A stretch of 45,187 nt of DNA, taken from positions 1-45,187 of the forward strand of contig PRDI01000117.1 of assembly GCA_003345595.1 (NCBI GenBank). Reading direction: 5' to 3'. The position numbers were made by a program, and so were the translations under genes. The notes under the pieces were generated by a model that did not search any database, was not told the DNA's origin, and saw only the letters and a list, made by a program, of their open reading frames with translations. This DNA comes from Candidatus Thorarchaeota archaeon (GTDB taxonomy: Archaea; Asgardarchaeota; Thorarchaeia; Thorarchaeales; Thorarchaeaceae). This document shows positions 7,806 to 16,200 of this stretch, piece after piece. The first letter of the stretch is position 1. Each line of letters starts with the position of its first letter.

Positions 7806-9071
7806 ATGGTGGTGGATTCGCGGATCTCAGGCTTCTACAAACTGACGAGGGAACAGCGGGCGAGGAAGCTGGCAGAGCTGGCAGGTCTCAGTGATGATGA
7901 GATTGGAGCCCTTGCGAACCCGGGACGGGTCGACATGGAGATCCTCGACCACATGATTGAGAATGTCGTTGGGGCCATGACCCTGCCTATTGGCATCGCA
8001 ACGAACTTCCTGGTCGATGGCAAAGACTACCTCATTCCAATGGCCATTGAAGAGCCGTCTGTCGTCGCAGCGGCAAGTAACGCCGCACGAATGGCGAGAG
8101 ACCTAGGAGGCTTCACAGCCACTGACACAGGTCCTCTCATGATAGCACAAGTCCAAGCCGTGGGTGTGCCAACACCATTTGCTGCGAAACAACAAGTCTT
8201 GAAGGCGAGGGACGAAATCCTCAGCCTTGCCAACGCACAAGACCCAGTTCTGGTGCGATTCGGTGGAGGGGCAAAAGACCTCAGAGTCAGAGTGATTGAC
8301 AGCCATATCGGGCCGATGCTGATCACCGAGCTCATTGTAGATGTGAGAGACGCGATGGGGGCGAATGCGGTCAACACAATGGCTGAGGCGGTGGCACCTC
8401 TCGTCGAAAGACTCACCGGCGGCAAGGTTCTGCTGCGCATCCTCTCCAATCTGGCAGACCTCAGAATCGTCCGGGCCACCGCGACTTTTGACAAGGAGCT
8501 GCTAGGTGGCGACGAGATCGTCGATGGCATCATCGCTGCTTGGGCCTTTGCTGAAGCTGACCCATACAGGTGCGCGACCCACAACAAAGGCATCATGAAC
8601 GGTGTGGACGCGGTCGTCATAGCCACAGGAAACGACTTCCGTGCCATCGAGGCGGGGGCTCACAGCTATGCTGCTGTCGGGGGCTACTCCTCGCTCACGA
8701 AGTATGAGAAGAGAAAGGACGGCCATATCATTGGTACTATTGAGATTCCTATGGCGGTGGGGCTTGTTGGCGGGGCGACCAAGATTCATCCTACTGCCAG
8801 AACTTGTGTCAGAATCCTTGGTGTGAAGACCGCCCTCGAATTGGGGCATGTCATCGCCAGCGTGGGTCTGGCTCAGAACCTAGCAGCTTTGAGGGCTCTC
8901 GTCGCAGAAGGCATACAGAAAGGGCACATGGCGCTACACGCTCGAAATGTCGCTGCGACAGCAGGAGCCAAAGGAGAGCTAATCGATGTCATCGCGGACC
9001 GTCTTGTGAAGGAGAAGAACGTGAGAGTCGAGAGGGCAAAAGAGATACTGGCGGAACTGAAACGGGATTAG
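7806..9071 (+). CDS. hmgA: HMG-CoA reductase, class II
   Basis: Reduces HMG-CoA to mevalonate, the committed step to archaeal isoprenoid lipids. The 421-residue protein starts SRISGFYKLTREQ, as class II (Pseudomonas mevalonii/Archaeoglobus type) enzymes do. Catalytic Glu is in EEPSVVAAASN, Lys in THNKGIMNG, Asp in the NDFRAIEAG region, and His in GHMALHARNVA. The DAMGANAVNTM motif forms the nucleotide site. There are no membrane segments, so it is cytoplasmic. GGAAGG lies five bases before the ATG at 7806. An upstream in-frame ATG (7728) would add 26 residues unlike the family. Confidence 0.95.
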   Translation: MVVDSRISGFYKLTREQRARKLAELAGLSDDEIGALANPGRVDMEILDHMIENVVGAMTLPIGIATNFLVDGKDYLIPMAIEEPSVVAAASNAARMARDLGGFTATDTGPLMIAQVQAVGVPTPFAAKQQVLKARDEILSLANAQDPVLVRFGGGAKDLRVRVIDSHIGPMLITELIVDVRDAMGANAVNTMAEAVAPLVERLTGGKVLLRILSNLADLRIVRATATFDKELLGGDEIVDGIIAAWAFAEADPYRCATHNKGIMNGVDAVVIATGNDFRAIEAGAHSYAAVGGYSSLTKYEKRKDGHIIGTIEIPMAVGLVGGATKIHPTARTCVRILGVKTALELGHVIASVGLAQNLAALRALVAEGIQKGHMALHARNVAATAGAKGELIDVIADRLVKEKNVRVERAKEILAELKRD

Positions 9072-9246
9072 AAGTGTCTTGCAGCACTGAAGGGGCAGTA
9101 TCAAAGACGCGCAAGCCCTGCAGCCTTCGTTTTATCGACATCCGGTATGTAGGCGCAATGTATTTTTGTGTCACAACTCTAAACACGAGCCTGACTAGGC
9201 CATTCCTCCGGTTAGGTGACAAACAGCCCTTGGGAGTCTGAATCGA

Positions 9247-9996
9247 ATGGACGACGAATGCGGTCAATGGGAGCGGCTTGCTGGTGAGTTCGCAGAAACC
9301 GAGAAGTACTTTCAGGCTGCGAAGCAGTACAAGCAGGCTGCAAGCTGTTATCTTGAGAGAGTCGTAGAAATGACCAGAAAGGCAGCCGAGTACTTCCATC
9401 TTCATGCAGAGGATAGCCTTGAGAAGGACGATCACAAGGCAGCTGCACTAGCTTACTTCGAGGCCGCGACTCAATACAAGGAGCTGAGTGACTTCGCCAC
9501 AGCTCTGACTTTGTTCGAGAACGCTGCCAGAGAGGCCCTTGAGGGAAGAATGACTGAGACTGCGGCCCAATCCTACCTCTGGGCTGCTCATTCTTGTCAC
9601 AAGCTTGGCAACAGCGAGTACTTCCTCACATGTGCCGACAATATGGGTCAACTCTATGATAAGGCCGCAGACGAAGCTCTTCAGGAGGGCAAGGCTGAGC
9701 GAGCTGTGATAGACCTTTCACTGGCCGCGATGGGTCTTGCCACAATCGAGAAGACCATCGAGGCAAAGAAGCGCATTGACAAGGCCAAACGTATCGTCGA
9801 CAAGACTCCATGGGATTGGCTCAAGAGCCTTCTCACCTTCAGCCAAGCGCTCACTGAGAACAGACTTGAGGAAGCAGAGGATCTGCTGAGGACCTTCAAA
9901 CAAGAAGAAACCATCCAAGAAGTCATGGACGCTTGCCTTAGCATCCTCGAAGAGCGCGAGAAGAAGAGAAAGAAGCCGGAAAAGAAAGTGAGCTAG
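9247..9996 (+). CDS. Alpha-SNAP/TPR-like helical repeat protein
   Basis: A 249-residue, almost wholly helical protein. Repeats of about 35-40 residues carry Ala/Tyr-rich helices: AAKQYKQAASCYLER, AALAYFEAATQYKE, ALTLFENAAREA, AAQSYLWAAHSCHKLG. This spacing is like TPR and alpha-SNAP-type solenoids. The C-terminus is charged (EEREKKRKKPEKK). There are no membrane or catalytic motifs, so a scaffold or adaptor role is inferred. The gene is convergent with a second repeat protein, overlapping it by 4 bases at the stops. I cannot distinguish a true SNAP relative from a generic TPR protein by eye. Confidence 0.75.
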   Translation: MDDECGQWERLAGEFAETEKYFQAAKQYKQAASCYLERVVEMTRKAAEYFHLHAEDSLEKDDHKAAALAYFEAATQYKELSDFATALTLFENAAREALEGRMTETAAQSYLWAAHSCHKLGNSEYFLTCADNMGQLYDKAADEALQEGKAERAVIDLSLAAMGLATIEKTIEAKKRIDKAKRIVDKTPWDWLKSLLTFSQALTENRLEEAEDLLRTFKQEETIQEVMDACLSILEEREKKRKKPEKKVS

Positions 9997-11243
9997 CCGA
10001 CTCTCACGAGCGCTGTCTTGACAATCTCATCAGCCTGATTCTGTTCCCTTACCTTCACCGTCACGAGGGACTCACCCGCCTTAACAGATCGCATGTACAA
10101 CTGGAATCTCATGTGTTCGCCAGTTCCGATGAACTGTATGGTCTTCTGTCCACTTCCCATCGCGAGTTCGAGACCTGGTGAGAACTCAGTGTTCACATCG
10201 ATGTTGTTTGCCGGACCATCACCACGGTTCATGAGGATAACATCCAAGACGACCTCATCACCAAGTCCGCAACTGATTCTCTGGGGAGACAGATCAACCT
10301 GTAGGAGGGCGGGCGCTGGGGCGACCTCAAAGGCGACCGAGTCACTGTGTTTGTTCACCAGCACCTTGTCCCCCTCAAGCGTCAGCTTCAGGGGGCCAAC
10401 GACTGCACTACCATTCAGGATGGGGTTCACTTCTATGAGCCATGACTCTTCCTTTGCGTTGGCTCCCGTGATCTTCGGAGCCTTCGTGAGGGTCAGGTTG
10501 CTGGATAGCGCGATGCGATGATCGATGACACGAACAGGCACCGGGCACTTGTAGCGAAGCTCAAACTCTATCGGTGTCTTCACTCTGATTATGTCATCCT
10601 TGCGGCCAGCCCACTCTAGAGAGACCTCGGTTTCCAGGGCAAGCCGCAGCGATGACGCAACAAAGGTGACTAGGGTCGATTCAACTGACTTTGTCTTAAA
10701 CTGCTCCACAATCTTTGCCAGCTCGCGAGCGTCTGCAGCCTCGCCTTCGCATAGAATCTTGACACCCATCGTGGCCAAATCGTAGGCTGAAACCCTTGGA
10801 GATGCTGCCCCCGTGAACCGCTTCTCAGCCTTTCTGAACAGGTTCGTTGCCGTGTCGAAATTGCGAGCGGCCAGATAGCAGAGAATCGACATAGACAAGG
10901 CACGCGCGGATTCATTGATCTTTTTCTCCCGATGGTAGTGGTCAGATGCCTCTGAGAAAATGGCGCCGCCTTCGTCAAAGCGCCCGTCCGCAATCAGCGC
11001 CTCTGCAGCATCTGTCTTCATGGCAGCCGCACGTAAATGGTCGTCCTTCTCCAATGCGCAATAGGCTGCTTCACGGAAGTACTTGACAGCAAAGTCTACC
11101 TCTTCGGCCTCAACGAATAGCCTCGCTGCCTTTTCGTACTCCTCGCTGGCATAGTCAGGATAGCCGGCTTCCATCTCGGAAAGGGCCTTCTCAATATGCT
11201 TCTTCGCCTTTGATTGTGGATCTCTTTTCAGGAATCTGACCAT
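9993..11243 (-). CDS. SNAP/TPR-like solenoid fused to a C-terminal beta-sandwich
   Basis: A 416-residue protein. Residues about 10-190 are helical repeats (KAKKHIEKALSEME, YASEEYEKAARLFVEA, FAVKYFREAAYCALEKDDH) resembling the convergent neighbour. Residues about 200-415 are beta-rich, with two Ig-like or appendage-like segments (LRLALETEVSLEW, LLQVDLSPQRISCGLGDEVVLDVILMNRG is one long strand-rich stretch of which the pattern, not identity, matters). The 'NRGDGPANNI' type turn is typical of CARDB/Ig-like modules. No signal peptide or membrane anchor is seen, so it is probably cytoplasmic. A longer start at 11264 is possible; MVRFLKRD at 11243 is preferred because the repeat begins just after it. 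The function is unknown; an adaptor role is inferred. Confidence 0.7.
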   Translation of the reverse strand: MVRFLKRDPQSKAKKHIEKALSEMEAGYPDYASEEYEKAARLFVEAEEVDFAVKYFREAAYCALEKDDHLRAAAMKTDAAEALIADGRFDEGGAIFSEASDHYHREKKINESARALSMSILCYLAARNFDTATNLFRKAEKRFTGAASPRVSAYDLATMGVKILCEGEAADARELAKIVEQFKTKSVESTLVTFVASSLRLALETEVSLEWAGRKDDIIRVKTPIEFELRYKCPVPVRVIDHRIALSSNLTLTKAPKITGANAKEESWLIEVNPILNGSAVVGPLKLTLEGDKVLVNKHSDSVAFEVAPAPALLQVDLSPQRISCGLGDEVVLDVILMNRGDGPANNIDVNTEFSPGLELAMGSGQKTIQFIGTGEHMRFQLYMRSVKAGESLVTVKVREQNQADEIVKTALVRVG

Positions 11244-11323
11244 CTGTACGTGCCCCTGTATCATCCGTTAGTTTCGAATAGGGCTTTGCTCTGAGTTTTG
11301 TGTGTTTCGGCGGAGATGAAAGG

Positions 11324-12532
11324 ATGCCAAACCAACCATCATACTGGAGCAATCCAACTTTGAAGGAGCACCCAGTCACTGTGACTCGATGTCGAGCGGC
11401 TGGCGAAGTGTTCGAAGTCGGTATAAAGGAGAATGTTGTGCGACCTGAGGGCGGAGGTCAGGCCGGGGATCAGGGAACGCTCCTCGTGCAGGGCAAACGT
11501 GTTCGATTCATCGACACAGTTCTGAGGGATGGAGAAACCACTCTGGTCGCAGAGCAGCCCGTTCAGGTGGTAGGGGCAACCACACTAGAGGTTGATATGG
11601 AGTGGCGAAAGGCCATGATGCGCAATCACACTGCCGAGCACATATTCGTGGGCAGCCTCAGAAGAATGGTCCCGGATCTTCAGCCGGGCTACATCTGGAT
11701 TGACGGCAGGCACGGCACAGTGGAGGTGACTGGCCGCGCAGTCACAATCGAGCAGATGATTACTGCTGAAGCAGAAGTTCAACGTGTCGTGAGCCTTAAT
11801 GTTCCAGTAACAAGCGATGTTGTGAGCTCGGACAGCCTTGACCCGTCTGTCAGAACGAGGGAAGGGGTAACCTCGAAACACGATATGCTCAGGGTTGTGA
11901 GAGTAGGCGAGTTTGACAGCTCAGCGTGCTCCGGCACTCACGTGCTGAATTCAGGAGATATCGGTTTCTTCAAGGTCATTGACTACAAGCTTGAGGAGTC
12001 TGGCGCTCGGTTTGAGTTCATGGCTGGCGACGGAGCCACTGAGTTGGCATCGAGGTTGCTCAACATGGTCCTGATGAGGAAGCATGACTTTCCATTCGAG
12101 TACGATCAGCTTGGAGCGGTCCTCGATCGTGCGAAGACTCTTTTGGCTGAGCGGAATGAGCTTCTGGAAGGATTCGAGCAGATAATGACTGAGCGGCCCT
12201 TGGCCGAAGATGTCAAAGGCATTGCCTTCTTCCACGAGTACCTGCCGGGTTTCGACACAGGTAGGATGAAACACGTAGTCAAGAAGATATCACTGAAGGG
12301 TCCGACAGCGATGCTGCTCTTCTCACCTGGTGAGAAATGTAATATTGTGTTTGCCATAAATGAGCTGCGGGTAACCGCTGAGGAGATTGCGGGTCAGCTG
12401 ATCAGAGCATTGCATGGAAAAGGAGGAGGAAGCCGAGATCTCTACACGGGTGGGCTGACAGGCGTGCGTCAACCTCGTGAGACCTACGAACAGCTCGTAG
12501 GCAGTCTCAGGCAGCTACTATCAGGGCTTTGA
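11324..12532 (+). CDS. alaX: Alanyl-tRNA editing protein, AlaX long type with DHHA1-like tail
   Basis: Free-standing editing factor that hydrolyses mischarged tRNA-Ala (Ser- or Gly-tRNA-Ala). The zinc-site motifs of the AlaRS editing domain are present: H102-TAE-H106 and C202-SGT-H206. A GGGQ segment (RPEGGGQAGDQG) sits near the N-terminus, as in AlaX. The C-terminal third is DHHA1-like, with GGGSRDLYTGG. At 402 residues it matches the long AlaX class. The ATG at 11324 has GGAG nearby; an in-frame GTG at 11300 lacks support. It almost touches the convergent gene at 12535. Confidence 0.9.
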   Translation: MPNQPSYWSNPTLKEHPVTVTRCRAAGEVFEVGIKENVVRPEGGGQAGDQGTLLVQGKRVRFIDTVLRDGETTLVAEQPVQVVGATTLEVDMEWRKAMMRNHTAEHIFVGSLRRMVPDLQPGYIWIDGRHGTVEVTGRAVTIEQMITAEAEVQRVVSLNVPVTSDVVSSDSLDPSVRTREGVTSKHDMLRVVRVGEFDSSACSGTHVLNSGDIGFFKVIDYKLEESGARFEFMAGDGATELASRLLNMVLMRKHDFPFEYDQLGAVLDRAKTLLAERNELLEGFEQIMTERPLAEDVKGIAFFHEYLPGFDTGRMKHVVKKISLKGPTAMLLFSPGEKCNIVFAINELRVTAEEIAGQLIRALHGKGGGSRDLYTGGLTGVRQPRETYEQLVGSLRQLLSGL

Positions 12533-12534
12533 GT

Positions 12535-12990
12535 TCACTTCAGGTCGTGCTTCTTGGCAACCTCAGCCCAGAACTTCTTGACAGCCCATGGTACCGCAAA
12601 GAACTCCTCTCTGAATTCGTCGAAGTTGAGTCCCTGTGTCATCATCTCCTGCGATGTCCCCAACATTCCTCTCTCCTCATCGAAGTCGAAACACACCTCC
12701 GCATACTTCCTGTTGCATGCGAGCAGGTCCTGCAACAGATCGGTCTTCTTCTCGGGAGGAACACTCTTGACAGGGTAGATGTCAGAACTCACTTGCACCC
12801 ACTTCGCGGTCGGCTTGATCCTTATGACATATCGGAAGTAACCCTCCTCGTCTAGGCGAGCAGCAGAGGCCGGACGGTCGTCCTTTCGCTCACTGAAAAC
12901 AAGCTCGAAGTAGCCCTCTTTTTCTTTCCAGGCATACTTCATCTTCAGAAGGTCGAGATACTCTGCCACTTGCGCTTTTACTTCTACCAA
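12535..12990 (-). CDS. Small alpha/beta protein, possibly YbjN/CesT-chaperone-like fold
   Basis: A 151-residue soluble protein with alternating strands and helices (YFELVFSER, YFRYVIRIKPTAKWVQVSSDI, LLQDLLACNRKYAEVCFDF). The pattern recalls YbjN or type III chaperone-like folds, but that is a weak match made by eye. The start chosen is a TTG at 12990, because AAGGAGG lies about 9 bases upstream and a TATA-like box at 13026-13037 would start the transcript near 13003. An ATG at 13023 would then be outside the mRNA. The function is unknown. Confidence 0.6.
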   Translation of the reverse strand: MVEVKAQVAEYLDLLKMKYAWKEKEGYFELVFSERKDDRPASAARLDEEGYFRYVIRIKPTAKWVQVSSDIYPVKSVPPEKKTDLLQDLLACNRKYAEVCFDFDEERGMLGTSQEMMTQGLNFDEFREEFFAVPWAVKKFWAEVAKKHDLK

Positions 12991-13025
12991 TGGACTCTCC
13001 CTCCTTGTCGAGGGTGCTCGCATCT

Positions 13026-13037
13026 CATAAGCTTATT
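13026..13037 (-). promoter_or_regulatory. TATA-like box deciding the TTG start at 12990
   Basis: The minus strand reads AATAAGCTTATGA here, about 36-47 bases before the TTG at 12990. Confidence 0.4.
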
Positions 13038-13071
13038 CGTCTTCAACCGATTGGAACACCACAAAGACTCA

Positions 13072-14658
13072 CTAGTAGGAGGTCTCAGTCCAGTTCACAA
13101 AGAATACCGACATGGTATCCCTTCCACTGATGACATTGTCCTCAAGATGAACAGTGTAGATCTTCTCATACGCTCCAGCTAGGAAGAATCTGTAGAAGAA
13201 TAGCTCGTCGAAGAATACAAAGTAGTCGCAGCCTTGATTTCGCAGATAGACAAGGGTTTCAATCGTGGTCATATTTCCGTGAGTGATGGCAGGCGTGATC
13301 AGCCCTGCTAGGTCAATGACAGAGCGATTGGAGAAGAATCGAAGCGCCCCTGCGTCATGAATGGCGAGGACTGCATCCTCAGGTGTGTTTTCCCTCAGCC
13401 ACAGGCCTATGTGGACCTGCTGCTCGTTTATGTTCTTGACCGCATTCCCAAAGAAAGGAGCTTGAGCCAGGTACCCGGGGACAAGTGGGATCACTACCAG
13501 AGCAATGACGACAGCATGTGTCAGTATCTTCAAGTCGATTCTCGCCTTTGGTCGCTCTGGCAAGGGCAAGATTCTACGCAGGGTGAGAACAAGCCCAGGC
13601 ACGGAGGTGATTACAAGCAAGTCGAAGACAGGAACCAGATACCGGGCGTTATTGATGAGCGCAATGTAGGGGGCATTTAGCCTGTAGAACAGGAGGAGCG
13701 AAACAGCAAGTAGCCAAGGATATGGCCTACCCTTGGCCGCAAGGTAGACTCCAGTAATAGCCGCTATCGTGATAAATGGAAACTCGAGCAACCATACGTT
13801 CCACCAGAAGGACCAGACATCTATTTCGTACTGAGTCGGCGTGTGGACCTTCGCGTAGAATGTGTCTGGAAACGGGAGTCCAGTCACACTCAGACAATAC
13901 GCAATCCAAGGGGCCGCGACAAGGAATGCTACGGCTCCAATCGACAAGAAGGATGCCAACCGCCGGAGACTAAGGTCTCTACGGAACCCAAGGATAACAA
14001 ACCTCATCGGGACACAAAGGACCAGTATCAGTACTCCCTCCGGTCTCGACAGGTACGCCAAGCCTGCTACCAGCCCTATCGCTGGATCGAATTTCATCTG
14101 GGGTTTGTCAAGCAGGTATACGGCGAGCAGAATCATGAACATGAACAGAGGCGTTTCCATGCCGGAGAGCATCAGCCAAGTGTTGCGTGGGAACAACACA
14201 AACCCTAGGACTGCAAGACATCCGACAGTCGTTTCCTGAGTGTAGATCCGTACAATCAACGCCACCAAGCATGAGGAGGCACAGTACAAGACTGTTGCCA
14301 CGATATACGTGCCCCAGACCAAGCCAACTGGGTCCCGCGTGAAGAGAAACAGAAACGAAAGCACAATCGACCACAGGGGGCTAGTGGAACCTGTTGACGG
14401 AATCCCTGGGGAGTACTCCCAAGGATGACCCTCGTAGATAGTACGGGCGAATTGTAGGTGTATCCACGAGTCATCCAGTGTGAAACCGGGCTGTGTCCAT
14501 TGTAGCATTGTGGCCAAGTAGTGGACGCATGATGCAACAGTCGCAGCTATTGAGAAAGCAAGAAGAGCTGAGGTATCACGGTCTGGTGGCAGGGAACCTA
14601 GAAAGCGATGAATCGTTCTTCGGCCGCTTTGAGAGAGGACTCCCTCACTGCTGTTCAT
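13072..14658 (-). CDS. Multi-pass GT-C-type glycosyltransferase
   Basis: A membrane protein with about ten hydrophobic segments. An acidic motif, FTLDDSWIHLQFARTI, lies after the first membrane helix, the position of the catalytic aspartates in GT-C enzymes that use lipid-phosphate sugars (PMT/ArnT/arabinofuranosyltransferase-like). The LSGMETPLF segment is common in this group. A soluble C-terminal region (HDAGALRFFSNR, IDLAGL) probably faces outside. The role inferred is extracytoplasmic protein or lipid glycosylation. The frame extends up to 14922, but those first 88 residues look non-coding and a TATA-like box at 14703-14715 lies inside them. The ATG at 14658 (528 residues) is preferred; 14706 is the alternative. 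Confidence 0.75.
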   Translation of the reverse strand: MNSSEGVLSQSGRRTIHRFLGSLPPDRDTSALLAFSIAATVASCVHYLATMLQWTQPGFTLDDSWIHLQFARTIYEGHPWEYSPGIPSTGSTSPLWSIVLSFLFLFTRDPVGLVWGTYIVATVLYCASSCLVALIVRIYTQETTVGCLAVLGFVLFPRNTWLMLSGMETPLFMFMILLAVYLLDKPQMKFDPAIGLVAGLAYLSRPEGVLILVLCVPMRFVILGFRRDLSLRRLASFLSIGAVAFLVAAPWIAYCLSVTGLPFPDTFYAKVHTPTQYEIDVWSFWWNVWLLEFPFITIAAITGVYLAAKGRPYPWLLAVSLLLFYRLNAPYIALINNARYLVPVFDLLVITSVPGLVLTLRRILPLPERPKARIDLKILTHAVVIALVVIPLVPGYLAQAPFFGNAVKNINEQQVHIGLWLRENTPEDAVLAIHDAGALRFFSNRSVIDLAGLITPAITHGNMTTIETLVYLRNQGCDYFVFFDELFFYRFFLAGAYEKIYTVHLEDNVISGRDTMSVFFVNWTETSY

Positions 14659-14702
14659 CACTGCTGGCGCTCCCGCCTGATTGTCAGACACATCATGCCA
14701 TG

Positions 14703-14715
14703 ACATAAAGCTTGA
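14703..14715 (-). promoter_or_regulatory. TATA-like box for the glycosyltransferase
   Basis: Minus-strand CAAGCTTTATGTC is 45-57 bases before the ATG at 14658. The 350-base stretch 14659-15010 otherwise holds only this and a weak GATTCAATAGG box (near 14955, plus strand) for the Nre-like gene; no RNA gene was seen there. Confidence 0.35.
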
Positions 14716-15010
14716 GGCCACAGTAGCCTGCTTGAAAGAACAAGCGGGACCTACTAGTGAGGAACCCACAAGGAATCCGCCTGTTACAAGATCTGCACTT
14801 CTGTTGTATACTCCTCCAGTCACACTCCCCCTGAAATCGGCCTTCCATGCGAGCGTCAGGCGAAATGGGTAGTTTCGGGCATCTCCCCCTAGGCCAGAGT
14901 CGTAGGTTCGATTGAACTCCACAACTGAGGAATAGACTTGGCAGACCGATATCCCGATTCAATAGGTCTACACTCAATCAGAGGGAGAACATACGTACGT
15001 CAGTCAGGCG

Positions 15011-16156
15011 ATGACTACTCAGGTCCGACTGGCTCGGGAACCCACGAGGAGAACTCTTACTGTATTCAGTCCTCCGGGTGTTTCCGTAGATACAGCAAGA
15101 TATCCTTTTCTCAGAGCTGGCGTCCTAGCTTCCACCGAACCATCAGAGTACCTATCGATACACGACCACCCTGAGTCTTGGGAAGGTCTAGACAGAGAAA
15201 CAGTGGCCGCAATGAGGCGTGGCCTCTACCGGTTTGTTATGCCAGTCAATGGCCGTGACATGGATCCGAGTGACGTGGTTGAAACCCTTCAGACCATCGC
15301 TCTGTCGGTCAGCCCAGTCGCCGTGAAAGTGAAGGTCGAAAGTCTTCCCAGCCGTCAGCTCCAGTCGCAGCTCGGACAGCTCCCTTCAGGTCCCGACGTC
15401 CTGGTAGAGTCTATCGAACTACTCTCAGAACCCGAGGTCAGTAAGGTCGCCGAGAAGATCACGCAGAAAGACATCCCAGCTTCTGATGGGATTTGTCAGC
15501 TCCTCGAGTATGACTACACGATTGACCAAGTGGCGCGCATCATGGCCGTCGGTCTTTTGGGAAGACTTCACAATCGTCGGTTTGTCCCAATGAGAGGTGC
15601 CTACAAAGCCGTCATCGACGCTTTCATCAACTCTGCTCTCATGCAGCTCGTTGAGAAACCCGAGTCCAGGCTATACCAGATTTGGGTCGGAAGGATGTAT
15701 GGTGACTCCTTCACAGTACTATCGCTCCCGGGCGAACCCAGAGTCGACTATTTGAGAAGCGAAACCTACGCGGGAGTGCGTTCCCAGGGATACAGTCTTG
15801 AGGATCCGCGGCACCCAACAACGGACCCTAAGACTTCCGTATACGCCGATTATGCGAGGTTCGCTGTCTACGCACACCTTGCCAGACAGAAGGAAACATC
15901 ACATGTTATCGTGCTCCACGAGTCGCTCAGCGCCGCGAATCAGGCGTTCGGGCCATGGATCGTGAGAGCAGGAGTCCTAGATGCACTCAACTCCACGCCT
16001 GTCACGCTTGACAACAAGCTGGATGTCGGAGTGGTTGTTGATTCCATTCTTAGCCCGAACATGAAGGCCGCACTCCGCGAGTCACCACTGCTTTCCAAGA
16101 CTGGACTCAGTGACGAGCATTCAGCCGCATTTGCGATTGCCCGTTCCAAGACCTGA
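15011..16156 (+). CDS. Divergent Nre-family (archaeal DNA repair) protein
   Basis: A 381-residue protein that follows the plan of archaeal Nre proteins. FSPPGVSVDTARYPFLRAG near the N-terminus resembles the SPPS-x-F-V-G-R-x-GYP-x-V-x-V-G segment. HDHPESWEGLDRETVAAMRR then follows the 'D-x-P-x-x-W...R-x-x-L' part, and GRLHNRRFVPMRG the 'R-x-L-V-P-T-R-W' motif before a helix. The N-terminal cysteine zinc motif of many Nre proteins is absent, and I see no clear PCNA-binding motif at the C-terminus (AFAIARSKT). It is probably a divergent paralogue. Family membership is judged by motif order only. Confidence 0.6.
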   Translation: MTTQVRLAREPTRRTLTVFSPPGVSVDTARYPFLRAGVLASTEPSEYLSIHDHPESWEGLDRETVAAMRRGLYRFVMPVNGRDMDPSDVVETLQTIALSVSPVAVKVKVESLPSRQLQSQLGQLPSGPDVLVESIELLSEPEVSKVAEKITQKDIPASDGICQLLEYDYTIDQVARIMAVGLLGRLHNRRFVPMRGAYKAVIDAFINSALMQLVEKPESRLYQIWVGRMYGDSFTVLSLPGEPRVDYLRSETYAGVRSQGYSLEDPRHPTTDPKTSVYADYARFAVYAHLARQKETSHVIVLHESLSAANQAFGPWIVRAGVLDALNSTPVTLDNKLDVGVVVDSILSPNMKAALRESPLLSKTGLSDEHSAAFAIARSKT

Positions 16157-16162
16157 GAAAAA

Positions 16163-16200
16163 GGGAAGAAAGGGATAGGACAGGAGTCCTATACCTTCTC
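16163..16200. terminator. Imperfect hairpin between convergent genes
   Basis: ATAGGAC-AGGA-GTCCTAT, extended by AGAA.GG/CCTTCT pairing on the outside, lies between the Nre-like gene and the zinc-ribbon gene that ends at 16189. It is a likely two-way terminator. Confidence 0.5.

Noticed and set aside
14659-14922. N-terminal extension of the glycosyltransferase
   Set aside because: No membrane or domain signal, and a TATA-like box lies inside it.
14895-14930. Possible tRNA T-arm (GTTCGATTG)
   Set aside because: No acceptor, D or anticodon arms surround it.
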